A stretch of 64,000 nt of DNA from Nocardioides zeae. Its GTDB lineage: Bacteria > Actinomycetota > Actinomycetes > Propionibacteriales > Nocardioidaceae. The notes below the pieces were generated by a model that was given only the letters and a program-made list of their open reading frames with translations, was not told the DNA's origin and did not search any database. The position numbers were made by a program, and so were the translations under genes. Positions 51,077 through 60,120 of this stretch are shown here, one piece after another. Location of the stretch: positions 2,666,001-2,730,000 of the forward strand of contig NZ_JAUTAN010000001.1 of assembly GCF_030818655.1 (NCBI RefSeq), read 5' to 3'. Position 1 is the first letter of the stretch; each line of letters starts with the position of its first letter.

Positions 51077-51994
51077 CTAGGATCCCACCCGGCCACCGCC
51101 GAGCGGGAACGGGGTGTTCGCCGGACCGGCCAGCTCCTCGGCGTAGTTCGCCAGCAGCGCCAGGTTCCGCTCGTCGAGGTGGTCCCACTTCTGCGGCACG
51201 CTCGAGCCGGGCGTCAGCGTCGCCATCGCCCGCTGCGGCTTCAGCGCGGCGCTGACCCAGCCCTCGTGGCTGGCGCCCCGCGCGACGACCTCGGCGATGG
51301 GCGTGACGATGAGCGAGTTGCCGAAGTACGGCGCGCCCGCCGGGTCCACGCCCGTCGCGTTGGCACCGATCACGTAGACGTGGTTGTCGTACGCCCGCGC
51401 CCGCGTCGTCAGCTCCCACAGGTCGGCGCTGCGCAGCAGCGCGGAGGGGCGCGCGATGATCTCGGCGCCCTTGACCGCGTTGATGCGGGACAGCTCCGGG
51501 TAGTCCCCGTCGAAGCAGATGATCAGCCCGATCGTGCCGATCTCGGTGTCCACCACGGTGACGTGCTCGCCGCGCGTCACCCAGCCGCCACGCTCGATGT
51601 CCTCGGTGCCGAACGGGTGCGTCTTGTGGTAGGTCCCCAGCACGCTGCCGTCCGGCCCCGCGAGGTGCGCGGAGTTGTAGACGACACCGCGCTCCGCGCC
51701 GGCCTCGTACGCGCCCCACACCAGGTGGATGCCGAGCCGGCGGGCGAGGTCGGTGTACGGCGCGGTGCCGGCCCCCGGCGACGCCTGGAGCAGGTCCCAC
51801 AGCTCCTCGGCGCCCATCGCGGGACCGAACCCGGTCGTCACGGTCTCGGGCAGCACGACGAGCTCGGCGCCCGTGGCCTCGACGGAGCGCTCGACCCAGG
51901 TCAGCGCGCGCTCGGTGTTGCCCGCGATCGTCTCGGGCGTCAGCGGCGCCGAGCTCGGGGCGACCTGGACCGCGGCCACGGTGACGTCGCGCAT
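51077..51994 (-). CDS. Nitrilase-superfamily carbon-nitrogen hydrolase
   Basis: 305 residues with the complete catalytic triad: Glu50 in VVLPETVTTGF, Lys124 in GTYHKTHPFG, Cys160 in GLIICFDGDYPE. Also MRDVTVAAVQVAPS at the start. It hydrolyses an amide, N-carbamoyl or nitrile bond. Downstream of a molybdenum hydroxylase and a purine-type permease, an amide or carbamoyl intermediate from N-heterocycle breakdown is a reasonable but unproven substrate. ATG 51994 overlaps the CoxG-like stop by one base (TGATG). Confidence 0.88.
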   Translation of the reverse strand: MRDVTVAAVQVAPSSAPLTPETIAGNTERALTWVERSVEATGAELVVLPETVTTGFGPAMGAEELWDLLQASPGAGTAPYTDLARRLGIHLVWGAYEAGAERGVVYNSAHLAGPDGSVLGTYHKTHPFGTEDIERGGWVTRGEHVTVVDTEIGTIGLIICFDGDYPELSRINAVKGAEIIARPSALLRSADLWELTTRARAYDNHVYVIGANATGVDPAGAPYFGNSLIVTPIAEVVARGASHEGWVSAALKPQRAMATLTPGSSVPQKWDHLDERNLALLANYAEELAGPANTPFPLGGGRVGS

Positions 51995-52692
51995 CAGCGG
52001 GCCCGCCGTCCGAGCAGGGCGCCGACGAGCACGCCGACGAGCATGAGACCGGCCCCGGTGAGGGTGCCCTTGAGGAAGGCGTCCGGCGAGCCGCCCGCAG
52101 CGGGCGCCGAGACCGCGCCCGGCCGGGAGAAGCTGCGCTGCGCCTCGGACGTGCCCTCGGCCGAGCCCGCGTTGCCCGCCCCGCCCTCGCGGGTCTCCGC
52201 CGCGGTCTGGTCGGTGGGGCTGATCGCGGACGCGGTCGGGCCGACGGGCACCGGACCGTTCTGCAGGTGGTCGTCGATCGCCTTGAAGAACTCGGCCGCG
52301 AGGCGCTTGCCGACGCTGGCGAGCATCCGCTGGCTGACGCCGCCGATCATGCCGCCGACGACCGCGTCGGCGACGAAGCGGATGAGCGTGCCCTCGCCCT
52401 GCGCCTCCATGTCGACGTCCACCTCGACCTGGATCGTCCCGGGGCCGCCGGCGCCGGACGCGACCATCTTCAGGTAGTGCGGCTCCCGCTTGTCCTTGAG
52501 GTGCACCTCGCCCTCGTAGGTGCCGCGGATCGCGGCCACGCCGGCGCTGATGGTCATCCGGTAGGAGTCCTCGGTGACCGTCTCGAGCTGCTGGCAGCCC
52601 GGGATCGTCGCGACGAGGACGGCCGGGTCGTTGAACGCCGCCCAGAGGGCGTCGATGCTGCTGGTCAGCGTTGCTTCGCCGGTGACCTTCAC
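51994..52692 (-). CDS. CoxG-like SRPBCC protein with C-terminal membrane anchor
   Basis: 232 residues. The N-terminal ~150 residues are the CO dehydrogenase subunit G family (SRPBCC) fold: LWAAFNDPAVLVATIPGCQQ, then YEGEVHLKDKREPHYLKM and GTLIRFVADAVVGGMIGGVSQ. A Ser/Ala/Gly-rich linker leads to one transmembrane helix (GTLTGAGLMLVGVLVGALLG) and a basic end. In studied systems CoxG recruits the molybdenum hydroxylase to the membrane quinone pool. GTG start at 52692 overlaps the CoxL-like gene. Confidence 0.88.
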   Translation of the reverse strand: MKVTGEATLTSSIDALWAAFNDPAVLVATIPGCQQLETVTEDSYRMTISAGVAAIRGTYEGEVHLKDKREPHYLKMVASGAGGPGTIQVEVDVDMEAQGEGTLIRFVADAVVGGMIGGVSQRMLASVGKRLAAEFFKAIDDHLQNGPVPVGPTASAISPTDQTAAETREGGAGNAGSAEGTSEAQRSFSRPGAVSAPAAGGSPDAFLKGTLTGAGLMLVGVLVGALLGRRAR

Positions 52693-55205
52693 GCGCGGGC
52701 CTCACTTTCGGTGGATGCTGCGGAGGGTGCCGCAGACGGGGTCGGGCTGCCGGGGAGGACCGACGCCGGGTCGACCCAGCGCACGCTCTCCGTCCCCGGC
52801 ATGGTGTTGACGAGCGGCTCGGGGTACGCCGCGGCGCGGCGCAGGTCGAACAGCTCGGACGGCGAGATCGGCATCCGCACGATGGGGATGCCCTCGGCGT
52901 CCTCGATGGCCGCCGCGATGGCCGCGGAGGTGGGGATGACGCCGGCCTCGCCCGCGCCCTTGATCCCCAGCGGGTTGAGCGGGGAGGGCGTCTCCAGGTG
53001 GTCGATGTCGATGCTGGTGGGCACCTCGGAGGCGTACGGCATGAGGAAGTCCATGAAGGAGGCGTTGGCCAGCTGGCCGGCCTCGTCGTACGCCATGATC
53101 TCGTAGAGCGCCCCGCCCACGCCCTGCGCGACGCCGCCGTGGATCTGGCCCTCGACGATGCGGGGGTTGATCATCTTCCCGCAGTCGTGCACGACGGCGT
53201 ACTTGAGGATCGAGATCTCCGCCGTCTCCGGGTCGGTCTCCACGATGACGGCGTGCGCGCCGGCGGCGAAGGTCGAGTACGGCGGGGAGTAGTAGTCCGT
53301 CTCGTCGAGTCCGGGCTTCTCCCCCGGCGCGACCGGCGGCTTGGCGTAGTCGACCGGGCCGCCGCCGAACTGGGTGGCGGCCTTGCTGGCCTCGTCGAAC
53401 GCGTAGCGCAGCGGGTTGGACAGCACCGCGACGGTGCCGATGCCCACGGCGGTCGAGGGGTCGCCCTTGACCTGCACCATGCCCTCGACGATCTCGAGGT
53501 CGCCCGGGTCGGCCTCGAGCGCGTCGGCGGCGAGCCGCAGCGTGCGCTCCTTGACCTTGCGGGCGGCCAGCGCGATGGCGCTGCCGCTCATGACGGCGCC
53601 GCGCGAGGCGAAGGTGCCGACGGAGTAGCCGAACCGCCGGGTGTCGCCCGTCGTGACGATGACGTCCTCGAAGGGCACGCCGAGCTCGGTCGCGACGATC
53701 TGCGCGAACGCGGTCTGGTGGCCCTGGCCCTGCGAGGTGATGCCGGTGGCGACCTTCACCTTGCCCGAGGTGAGCACCTGCACGTGGCCGCCCTCGTACG
53801 GGCCGGGACCCGTGCCCTCGACGTAGAACCCGAGGCCGATGCCGACCTGGCGGCCCTCGGCGCGGGCGTCGGCGCGGATCTTCTCGAACTCGTCCCAGCC
53901 CACGAGCGTGCGCAGCTTGTCGGCGAGCGCCGGGTAGTTGCCCGAGTCGTAGCGGAGCGGGCGCCCGTCCTGGAACATGAGGCCGAAGTCGACCGGGAAC
54001 TCGTCGGGCTGGATGAAGTTGGCCGCGCGCACGTCGAGGCGGTCCTTGCCGAGGTACTGCGCGATGCGGTCCATCGTGCGCTCCATGGCGTAGACGCCCT
54101 GGGGCCGGCCCGCGCCGCGGTACGGCGTCACGAGCACCGTGTTGGTGTAGAGGCTCGTGAACGTCACCCGGTAGGCCCCCGGCCGGTAGGGACCGAGGAG
54201 CTGCGTGGAGGCGTTGATCGGCACGATGAGGCCGTAGGGGATGTAGGCGCCGTGGTCGTGGAGGATGTCGACCTCGAGGCCGAGCACGCGACCGTCGTCG
54301 TCGAACCCGACCTGCACCGTGAGCAGCTGGGCGCGCTCGTGGGCGCTGGAGACGAAGTGCTCGCGCCGGTCCTCGGTCCACTTCACGTCGCGGCCGAGCC
54401 GGATCGCGGCCCACGGGACCATGATCTCCTCGGGCCACGGGTGCACGATCTTGACGCCGAAGCCGCCGCCCACGTCGGGCGTGACCACGTCGACCTGGGT
54501 CAGCTCGAGGCCGAGCTTGGCCGAGACCGCGCCCCGCACGCCGGTGGACGTCTGTGTCGCCGTCCAGAGCGTCAGCTTCTCCTCGTGCGCGTCCCAGCGG
54601 GCGTGCACGCCCTTGCCCTCCATGGGCATGCAGGCGCTGCGCTCGATGTCCCACTCGAAGGTGAGGCGGTGCGGGGCGTCGGCCACGGCGCTGGCGGCGT
54701 CGCCGTACGCCTGGGTCGAGACCGCGGCGGCGTTGCCGGGGATGTCGTCGTAGACCAGCTCCTCGGCCGCGGCCGCCTTGCGCAGGCCGACGACGGGCTT
54801 GAGCACCTCGTAGTCGACCTTCACGAGCGCCGCGGCGTCCTCCGCGACGTACCGGTCGCGGGCGATGACCATCGCGACGGCCTCGCCCACGTGGTTCACC
54901 GCGTCGCGCGCGAGGGCGTAGCCGGTGCGCGGGTGGGTGAGGTCGGGGTGCGGGATGAGCAGGGGCAGGGGCTCCGCGGTCGGGCCGGAGAGGTCGTCCC
55001 AGGTGTAGACGGCGACGACGCCCTCGAGCTCGTAGGCGTCGTAGGGGTCGATGTCGCGGATCCGTGCGCGGGCGTGCGGGGTGCGCACGAACGCGGCGTG
55101 GAGGGTGCGGTCGTCGCCGATGTCGTCGACGTAGCGGCCCTTGCCCGTCACCAGGCGCGGATCCTCGACCCGCTTGACGGGCTCGCCGAAGCTGCGGGTG
55201 CTCAC
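52689..55205 (-). CDS. Molybdenum hydroxylase large subunit (xanthine dehydrogenase/form II CoxL-like)
   Basis: 838 residues, aldehyde oxidase/xanthine dehydrogenase Mo-binding fold. N-terminal RVEDPRLVTGKGRYVDDI, Mo-pterin motifs GGGFGVKI, the active-site loop PYRGAGRPQG at about residues 361-370 (form II signature, not the AYxCSFR of true CO dehydrogenase), GQGHQTAFAQIVATELG, and the catalytic Glu region GIKGAGEAGVIP. So a hydroxylase of an N-heterocycle or aldehyde is more likely than CO oxidation. GTG start in the overlap with the [2Fe-2S] gene. Confidence 0.92.
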   Translation of the reverse strand: MSTRSFGEPVKRVEDPRLVTGKGRYVDDIGDDRTLHAAFVRTPHARARIRDIDPYDAYELEGVVAVYTWDDLSGPTAEPLPLLIPHPDLTHPRTGYALARDAVNHVGEAVAMVIARDRYVAEDAAALVKVDYEVLKPVVGLRKAAAAEELVYDDIPGNAAAVSTQAYGDAASAVADAPHRLTFEWDIERSACMPMEGKGVHARWDAHEEKLTLWTATQTSTGVRGAVSAKLGLELTQVDVVTPDVGGGFGVKIVHPWPEEIMVPWAAIRLGRDVKWTEDRREHFVSSAHERAQLLTVQVGFDDDGRVLGLEVDILHDHGAYIPYGLIVPINASTQLLGPYRPGAYRVTFTSLYTNTVLVTPYRGAGRPQGVYAMERTMDRIAQYLGKDRLDVRAANFIQPDEFPVDFGLMFQDGRPLRYDSGNYPALADKLRTLVGWDEFEKIRADARAEGRQVGIGLGFYVEGTGPGPYEGGHVQVLTSGKVKVATGITSQGQGHQTAFAQIVATELGVPFEDVIVTTGDTRRFGYSVGTFASRGAVMSGSAIALAARKVKERTLRLAADALEADPGDLEIVEGMVQVKGDPSTAVGIGTVAVLSNPLRYAFDEASKAATQFGGGPVDYAKPPVAPGEKPGLDETDYYSPPYSTFAAGAHAVIVETDPETAEISILKYAVVHDCGKMINPRIVEGQIHGGVAQGVGGALYEIMAYDEAGQLANASFMDFLMPYASEVPTSIDIDHLETPSPLNPLGIKGAGEAGVIPTSAAIAAAIEDAEGIPIVRMPISPSELFDLRRAAAYPEPLVNTMPGTESVRWVDPASVLPGSPTPSAAPSAASTESEARA

Positions 55206-55763
55206 GCGTCGCTCCCCTCGCTCGCGGACGGCTCGGTCGCGCCGGGCTCCGCGGCCCGCTCCTTCTGGATCTCCGCGGCGCGGAGCACCGAGGCGACGAT
55301 GTTCTGGTAGCCGGTGCAGCGGCACAGGTTGCCGCCGACGGCCTCGCGGGCCTCCTCGGGCGTGGGGTCCGGGTTCTCCTCGATGAACGCGGAGACGGTC
55401 GTGAGGAAGCCGGGGGTGCAGAAGCCGCACTGCAGGCCGTGGCAGTCGACGAACGCCTGCTGCGTCGGGCTCAGCCGGCCGTCCGGTTCCGTCAGGCCCT
55501 CGACGGTGGTCACGTCGTGGGTCCTCGGCGCTCACCGCGAGCATGAGGCAGCTGCGCACGGGCTCGCCGTCGAGCAGCACGGTGCAGGCGCCGCAGACGC
55601 CGTGCTCGCAGCCGACGTGGGTGCCGGTCAGCCCCAGGTCCTGGCGCAGCGCGTCGCACAGGGTGCGGCGCACCGGCAGCTCGACGCGGCGGGGCATCCC
55701 GTTGACGCGGAGCCGCACCTCGAGGTGCTGCTCGCCGACGTCCGTGTGGTCCGTGCTCGTCAT
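55202..55763 (-). pseudogene. Molybdenum hydroxylase [2Fe-2S] small subunit (CoxS-like), interrupted by a one-base frameshift
   Basis: About 186 residues if repaired. The first part (ATG 55763) has the plant-type cluster GCEHGVCGACTVLLDGEPV with a fourth Cys in SCLMLA. The second cluster (LQCGFCTPGF and GGNLCRCTGYQNI) is read in a different frame, from about 55513 to the stop at 55202. After SAED the sequence has CCCACGACG where CCACGACG would continue as HDVTTVEGL. The extra base is at plus-strand GGG 55519-55521. Without correction the hydroxylase would lack one iron-sulfur cluster, while the neighbours CoxM and CoxL are intact. Confidence 0.88.
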
Positions 55764-56650
55764 GCCCGTGCTCCTTCGGTCGTCGTGATCGCGCGCGCCG
55801 CGGCCTCACGGGTCAGGCGCTTCGTCAGCACCGACGCGAGGTGGCGGCGGAAGTCGGCGCTTGCGTGCAGGTCGCCCGGCGGGTCGATCCGGTCGCGCAC
55901 CCAGTCGCCGAGGACGGCATGGTCCACCTCGTCGTACGCGGTGCCGCGCACTACCTCGGTCAGGTCGAGCACCTCGGGGACGTCGTTGACGGAGACCAGC
56001 GAGAGCTTCAGCGAGACGTACTGCTCCGCCTCGTCGAGCACCGCCACGACACCGGCGCCGCACATGGCGTAGTCGCCGTGGCGGCGGCAGATCTCGTCGA
56101 AGGCGGTGCCGAAGCGTCCCGGGGGCGCCGGGAAGTACGCCGCGACCGCCAGCTCGTCGTAGCCGAGGCACGACTCCATGGGGCCGACGAAGAAGTCGGC
56201 CGCGTCGATGGTGCGCTCGCCACGGACGGAGCGCGCGACGACGTGCCCGCCGAGGAGGGCGAGCACGGTCGGCATCTCCGCCGAGGGGTCGGCGTGGGCG
56301 AGGCTGCCCACGGTGGTGCCGCGGTTGCGGATCGTCGGGTGGGCGACGTGTCGCAGCGCCTGGCCGACGAGGGGCACGCTCGCGGCGGCGGCCTCGTCAC
56401 GCTCGAGGCGGGCATGGCGCACGAGGGCGCCGATGCGGACCCCGGCGTCGTCCACCTCCAGCGCCGACAGCTCGTCGGTCAGCCGGTTGATGTCGACGAG
56501 GTGGGCCGGCGAGGCCAGGCGCATGGCCATGACCGGCACCAGGCTCTGGCCTCCTGCCAGCACCTTCGCGTCCGTGCTGTGCTCCGCGAGCACGTCGAGA
56601 GCCTCGGCCACGGTGCGGGGTGCGTGGTAGGTGAACTTCGGGGTCTTCAT
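55760..56650 (-). CDS. Molybdenum hydroxylase FAD-binding medium subunit (CoxM-like)
   Basis: 296 residues. FAD-binding motifs LAGGQSLVPVMAMRLA (about residues 31-46) and TTVGSLAHADPSAEMP (about 112-127), followed by the CO dehydrogenase flavoprotein C-terminal domain. It takes electrons from the [2Fe-2S] subunit. First gene of the hydroxylase operon, with AGGGAGA before ATG 56650 and an ATGA overlap with CoxS. A 12-bp hairpin separates it from the permease gene upstream. Confidence 0.9.
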   Translation of the reverse strand: MKTPKFTYHAPRTVAEALDVLAEHSTDAKVLAGGQSLVPVMAMRLASPAHLVDINRLTDELSALEVDDAGVRIGALVRHARLERDEAAAASVPLVGQALRHVAHPTIRNRGTTVGSLAHADPSAEMPTVLALLGGHVVARSVRGERTIDAADFFVGPMESCLGYDELAVAAYFPAPPGRFGTAFDEICRRHGDYAMCGAGVVAVLDEAEQYVSLKLSLVSVNDVPEVLDLTEVVRGTAYDEVDHAVLGDWVRDRIDPPGDLHASADFRRHLASVLTKRLTREAAARAITTTEGARA

Positions 56651-56668
56651 GGTCTCCCTGTCCGGTGA

Positions 56669-56698
56669 GGGAGGCCTGCACCCTCCTGCAGGCCTCCC
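56669..56698. terminator. Perfect 12-bp hairpin between permease and CoxM genes
   Basis: GGGAGGCCTGCA and TGCAGGCCTCCC pair around a 6-base loop (CCCTCC). It lies 41 bases after the permease stop on the minus strand. It may end the permease transcript or attenuate read-through into the hydroxylase operon. Confidence 0.75.
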
Positions 56699-56738
56699 CG
56701 TGTCCGTGCGGTGTCCGGCTGAGGGCCGGTGGCGACGC

Positions 56739-58157
56739 TCAGCGGGCGACGGGTCCGTCCGCCGGGCCGCCGGTCGGGCCGGGGGTGCCGGCCGTCGCGC
56801 CGTGGGCGTCGTCGCCCAGCCAGTCGGCGGGGGCGAAGGGCTTGACGGCGTGGTAGGCCACGATCGTCACGATGGTGCCGAGCGCGATGCCGGCGATGGA
56901 GAAGTTGTCGGTGAACTTGAGCGCCACGTCGCCGATGCCGATGACGAGGCCGGCGGCGAGCGGCACCAGGTTGAGCGGGCTGCCGAACGAGACCTTGTTG
57001 TCCACCCAGATCTTCGCACCCAGCAGGCCGATCATGCCGTAGAGCACCACGGTGATGCCGCCGAGCACGCCGCTCGGGACGGCCGAGACGAGCGCTCCGA
57101 ACTTCGGCGAGAAGCCGAAGAGGATGGCGACGACGGCCGCGACGTAGTAGGCCGCCGTCGAGTAGACGCGGGTGGCGGCCATGACACCGATGTTCTCGGC
57201 GTAGGTCGTGGTCGGCGAGCCGCCGACGAAGCTGGCGAGCGCGGTGCCCGCGCCGTCACCCATGAAGGCCCGGCCCATGTAGGGGTTGAGGTCGCGCTTG
57301 GTCATCTCCTGCACGGCCTTGACGTGGCCCGCGTTCTCGGCGACGAGCGCGATGACGCCCGGGATGACGAGCAGGATGAAGGTGGCGCTGAAGGTCGGCA
57401 GGTGCGCGCCCGAGAGCACGCTGCCGTCGGCGAGCGTGATGCTCTTCGGGAAACCGATCCACTCGGCGGCACCCACGGCCGAGAAGTTGATGCGGTCGGC
57501 CTCGGAGCCGTCCGCCGCCGTGATCGGACCGGAGACCGTGTCGAGGAACCACGAGAACGCGGTGCCGAAGATGAGGCCCAGGAGCACCGCGATGCGCGAG
57601 ATGAAGCCGCGCACCACGACCGAGACGACGATGACGAAGACCATCGTGGCCAGCGCGGTCCACTGGTCGGCCGGCCAGTAGAGGTCGGCCACGACCGGCG
57701 CGAGGTTGAAGCCGATGAGCATGACGACGGCACCGGTGACGGCCGGCGGCAGGATCTTGTCGATCATCCGCCCGCCGACGAAGTGCACCAGCACACCGAT
57801 GAGGAAGAGGATGACGCCGGCCACGAGGATCGCACCGGTGACGTCGGAGCTCTCGCCGCCCTGCGCGCGGATCGCACCGGCGGCCGCGACGAACGCGGCG
57901 CTGGTGCCCAGGTAGGACGGGATCTTGTCGTTGACGATCAGCAGGAACAGGATCGTCGCGATGCCGGACATGAGCACCGCGAGCTGCGGGTTGAGGCCCA
58001 TGATGACCGGGAAGACGAACGTGGCGCCGAACATCGCGACCACGTGCTGCGCACCGAGGCCGATGGTCCGGGGCCACGACAGGCGCTGGTCCGGCGCGAC
58101 GACCCCGCCCGGAGGCGGCGTGCCACCGTCCCCGTAGAGCGTCCACTTCAATGCCAT
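56739..58157 (-). CDS. NCS2-family uracil/xanthine permease
   Basis: 472-residue membrane protein with about 12-14 helices. NCS2 features: LGAQHVVAMFGATFVFPVIMG, NDKIPSYLGTSAAFVAAAG, PPAVTGAVVMLIGFNLAP, the signature VIALVAENAGHVKAVQEMT and FVGGSPTTTYAENIGVMAAT. UraA/RutG-like sequence suggests uracil; xanthine or other purines are possible. GAGAGGAGA before ATG 58157. Between a PucR regulator and a molybdenum hydroxylase, uptake of a nucleobase is the natural reading. Confidence 0.92.
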   Translation of the reverse strand: MALKWTLYGDGGTPPPGGVVAPDQRLSWPRTIGLGAQHVVAMFGATFVFPVIMGLNPQLAVLMSGIATILFLLIVNDKIPSYLGTSAAFVAAAGAIRAQGGESSDVTGAILVAGVILFLIGVLVHFVGGRMIDKILPPAVTGAVVMLIGFNLAPVVADLYWPADQWTALATMVFVIVVSVVVRGFISRIAVLLGLIFGTAFSWFLDTVSGPITAADGSEADRINFSAVGAAEWIGFPKSITLADGSVLSGAHLPTFSATFILLVIPGVIALVAENAGHVKAVQEMTKRDLNPYMGRAFMGDGAGTALASFVGGSPTTTYAENIGVMAATRVYSTAAYYVAAVVAILFGFSPKFGALVSAVPSGVLGGITVVLYGMIGLLGAKIWVDNKVSFGSPLNLVPLAAGLVIGIGDVALKFTDNFSIAGIALGTIVTIVAYHAVKPFAPADWLGDDAHGATAGTPGPTGGPADGPVAR

Positions 58158-58218
58158 CGCAGTCTCCTCTCAAGGGCGGCACGTCCCGCGTGCCCTGGTG
58201 CCGTGCTGCCCGAGCATC

Positions 58219-58251
58219 GGACCGACGTGTGGCCTCGACCACACGCGGTCC
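58219..58251. promoter_or_regulatory. Long palindrome upstream of the permease gene
   Basis: GGACCG-ac-GTGTGG-cctcga-CCACAC-g-CGGTCC: a nearly perfect 12-bp-arm palindrome. It lies 34 bases after the PucR gene and 62 bases before the permease start, so it could be the PucR operator, a terminator, or both. Confidence 0.5.
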
Positions 58252-58284
58252 GCTGAGCCTACGGAGACGTCACCGTCCGCTACA

Positions 58285-60036
58285 TCATCGACTTCTGCCA
58301 GCGTCACCGCTCCCACGTTGTGCACTTCTGGCTACAGGGACACGTTGCGGCAACACCTCGCTCACCGACCTCAGCGAGAGCGCCTGCAGCGCTACCGCGA
58401 TGTTGAGCCGCAGGTGCGCGTCGGTCGTGAACGGGCCGATCATCCGCTCCAGCTTGGTGATCCGGTAGCGCAGGGTGTTGTAGTGGAAGAGCAGGTGCCG
58501 CGCCGTCTCCGCCACGTTGAGGTTGTGGTCGAGCAGCGCCTGCAACGTCGTGCGCAGGTCCTCGCTCTCCGCGTCGTCGGAGGCGAGCTCGCCGAGGGTG
58601 TCCGCGACGAAGCCGGCCAGCTCCCCGGGGTCGGAGACGAGGCTGAGCAGCCGGTGGATGCCGAGGGAGTCGAACTCGACGACCGCGCCCGGCCCCTGCA
58701 GCCACCGTCCGACCCGGACGGCGCTCCGCGCCTGCTCGTACGCCGCGGGCAGGTGGCCCACGTCGGTGAAGACGCGCGAGAGGCCGGTGCAGAAGGTCCG
58801 TCGGCCACCGCCCCCGTCGCCGGCGACGCGCGTCACGAAGGGCCGCACGAGGTCGCGCACGTCGCCGCCCCGGCCGGGGTCGATGCCGAGGACGACCACG
58901 ACCTCCCCGCCGAGGCTGACGACGGCGGCGCCGGGGTCGGCCGAGCGGACGACGGAGCGCCAGGCGGCGAAGAAGCGGTCCTGCGGGGGCGCGGCGCCGG
59001 CCGCGGGCCGGAAGGGCGGCGGCGGGTCGTCGTGCTGGGCCACCAGCACGACGGCGGGCTGCCCGAAGCGCCACCCCAGCATCGCGGCGTGGGCGACCAC
59101 CTCCTCGGGGTCGCCGGCCCGGCCGGCCAGCACGTCGCGCAGGAAGTCGCCCTCGTACTTGCTCTCGACCGCCGCCAGCTCCCGCTGCTTCGTGATGCTC
59201 AGCGCCATGACCGTGGCGGCGCGGCGCAGCGCGTGTTCGTCGGCCGGCTCGAGGGTGCGACGCGTGGCCGTCGCGACGAGGCGGCCGTGGTCCTGACGTC
59301 CGGCGACCACGGGCACGACGATGCGCTGCGGGGGGCCGTCGCTGAACCCGTAGGCCAGCGTCTCCACCCGCACCCGTCCGGTGGGGTCGCGCTCGAGGCC
59401 GTCGTCCTCCCCGATCCCCTCGGGGCCGTGGGCGGCGCGGCCGGGCTCGGTGCGGTCGGTCTCCACCAGCACCCGCCCGTCGGCGGTCGTCACGAGCACC
59501 CGCGCCCCGACGAGCCGGGACACGTGGTCGGCGACCTCGGCGAGCCCCTCCCCCGCGGTGATCCGCTGGAGCAGCTCGTGGTGGAGGTGCTCGGAGCGGG
59601 CGAGCAGCACGCTCTGCCGGTTGAGCACCTCGGAGAGCACGACGGACAGCACGTCGTCGAAGCCGAGGTCGGGCAGCGTGAGCACGGGGAACGAGCGGCG
59701 CTCGGCCTCCGCGAGCACGCTCGCGGGGAGCTCGTCGACGTAGCGACCGAGCTTGATGCCGAGGCCCGCCGCGCCGCGCTCGTCGAGCTCGACGACGAGG
59801 TCGACCAGCTGCTCGGGGTCCTCCCGGAGCGGGTAGCCGGTCGTGAGCAGCAGCTCCTGCTCCCGCATCCAGGGCCCGATGTCGGGCACCTCCATGACGT
59901 TGAGGCGCTCGATCCGGCGCCGCAGCCCGGCGGCCCCCGCGACGCAGGTCGTGCCCGCCAGCTCCGGCAGCTCGAGCATCTGGGCGACGGAGATGCCGTA
60001 GCCCCAGGACTCCTGCACCGGGCGATCGAAGATCAT
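58285..60036 (-). CDS. PucR-family transcriptional regulator
   Basis: 583 residues. N-terminal PucR domain (SVAQMLELPELAGTTCVAGA; EQELLLTTGYPLREDPEQLV), a GAF-like middle region (VLVTTADGRVLVETDR), a CdaR-type GGDEF-like region and the C-terminal HTH (LLDHNLNVAETARHLLFHYN, then TLRYRITKLERMIG). PucR proteins activate purine catabolism genes. It sits between the permease/hydroxylase genes and the divergent DUF2877-FdrA-DUF1116 genes and probably controls both. Start at ATG 60036 assumed; an in-frame ATG at 60084 would add 16 residues. Neither has a strong ribosome site. Confidence 0.9.
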   Translation of the reverse strand: MIFDRPVQESWGYGISVAQMLELPELAGTTCVAGAAGLRRRIERLNVMEVPDIGPWMREQELLLTTGYPLREDPEQLVDLVVELDERGAAGLGIKLGRYVDELPASVLAEAERRSFPVLTLPDLGFDDVLSVVLSEVLNRQSVLLARSEHLHHELLQRITAGEGLAEVADHVSRLVGARVLVTTADGRVLVETDRTEPGRAAHGPEGIGEDDGLERDPTGRVRVETLAYGFSDGPPQRIVVPVVAGRQDHGRLVATATRRTLEPADEHALRRAATVMALSITKQRELAAVESKYEGDFLRDVLAGRAGDPEEVVAHAAMLGWRFGQPAVVLVAQHDDPPPPFRPAAGAAPPQDRFFAAWRSVVRSADPGAAVVSLGGEVVVVLGIDPGRGGDVRDLVRPFVTRVAGDGGGGRRTFCTGLSRVFTDVGHLPAAYEQARSAVRVGRWLQGPGAVVEFDSLGIHRLLSLVSDPGELAGFVADTLGELASDDAESEDLRTTLQALLDHNLNVAETARHLLFHYNTLRYRITKLERMIGPFTTDAHLRLNIAVALQALSLRSVSEVLPQRVPVARSAQRGSGDAGRSR

Positions 60037-60120
60037 GGGCGACACTTGTCCAGAGTCGCCGTGATCCTTGGCACTTTCGTACATGGGGGGACCGTACCCG
60101 CTCCGACTAGCGTCCGTGCG

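Noticed and set aside
52689..55763. A fused CoxS-CoxL protein of 1024 residues
   Set aside because: The join after the first iron-sulfur motif translates into Arg-rich sequence. The second cluster motif is intact in another frame, and CoxL has its own GTG start at the normal N-terminus.
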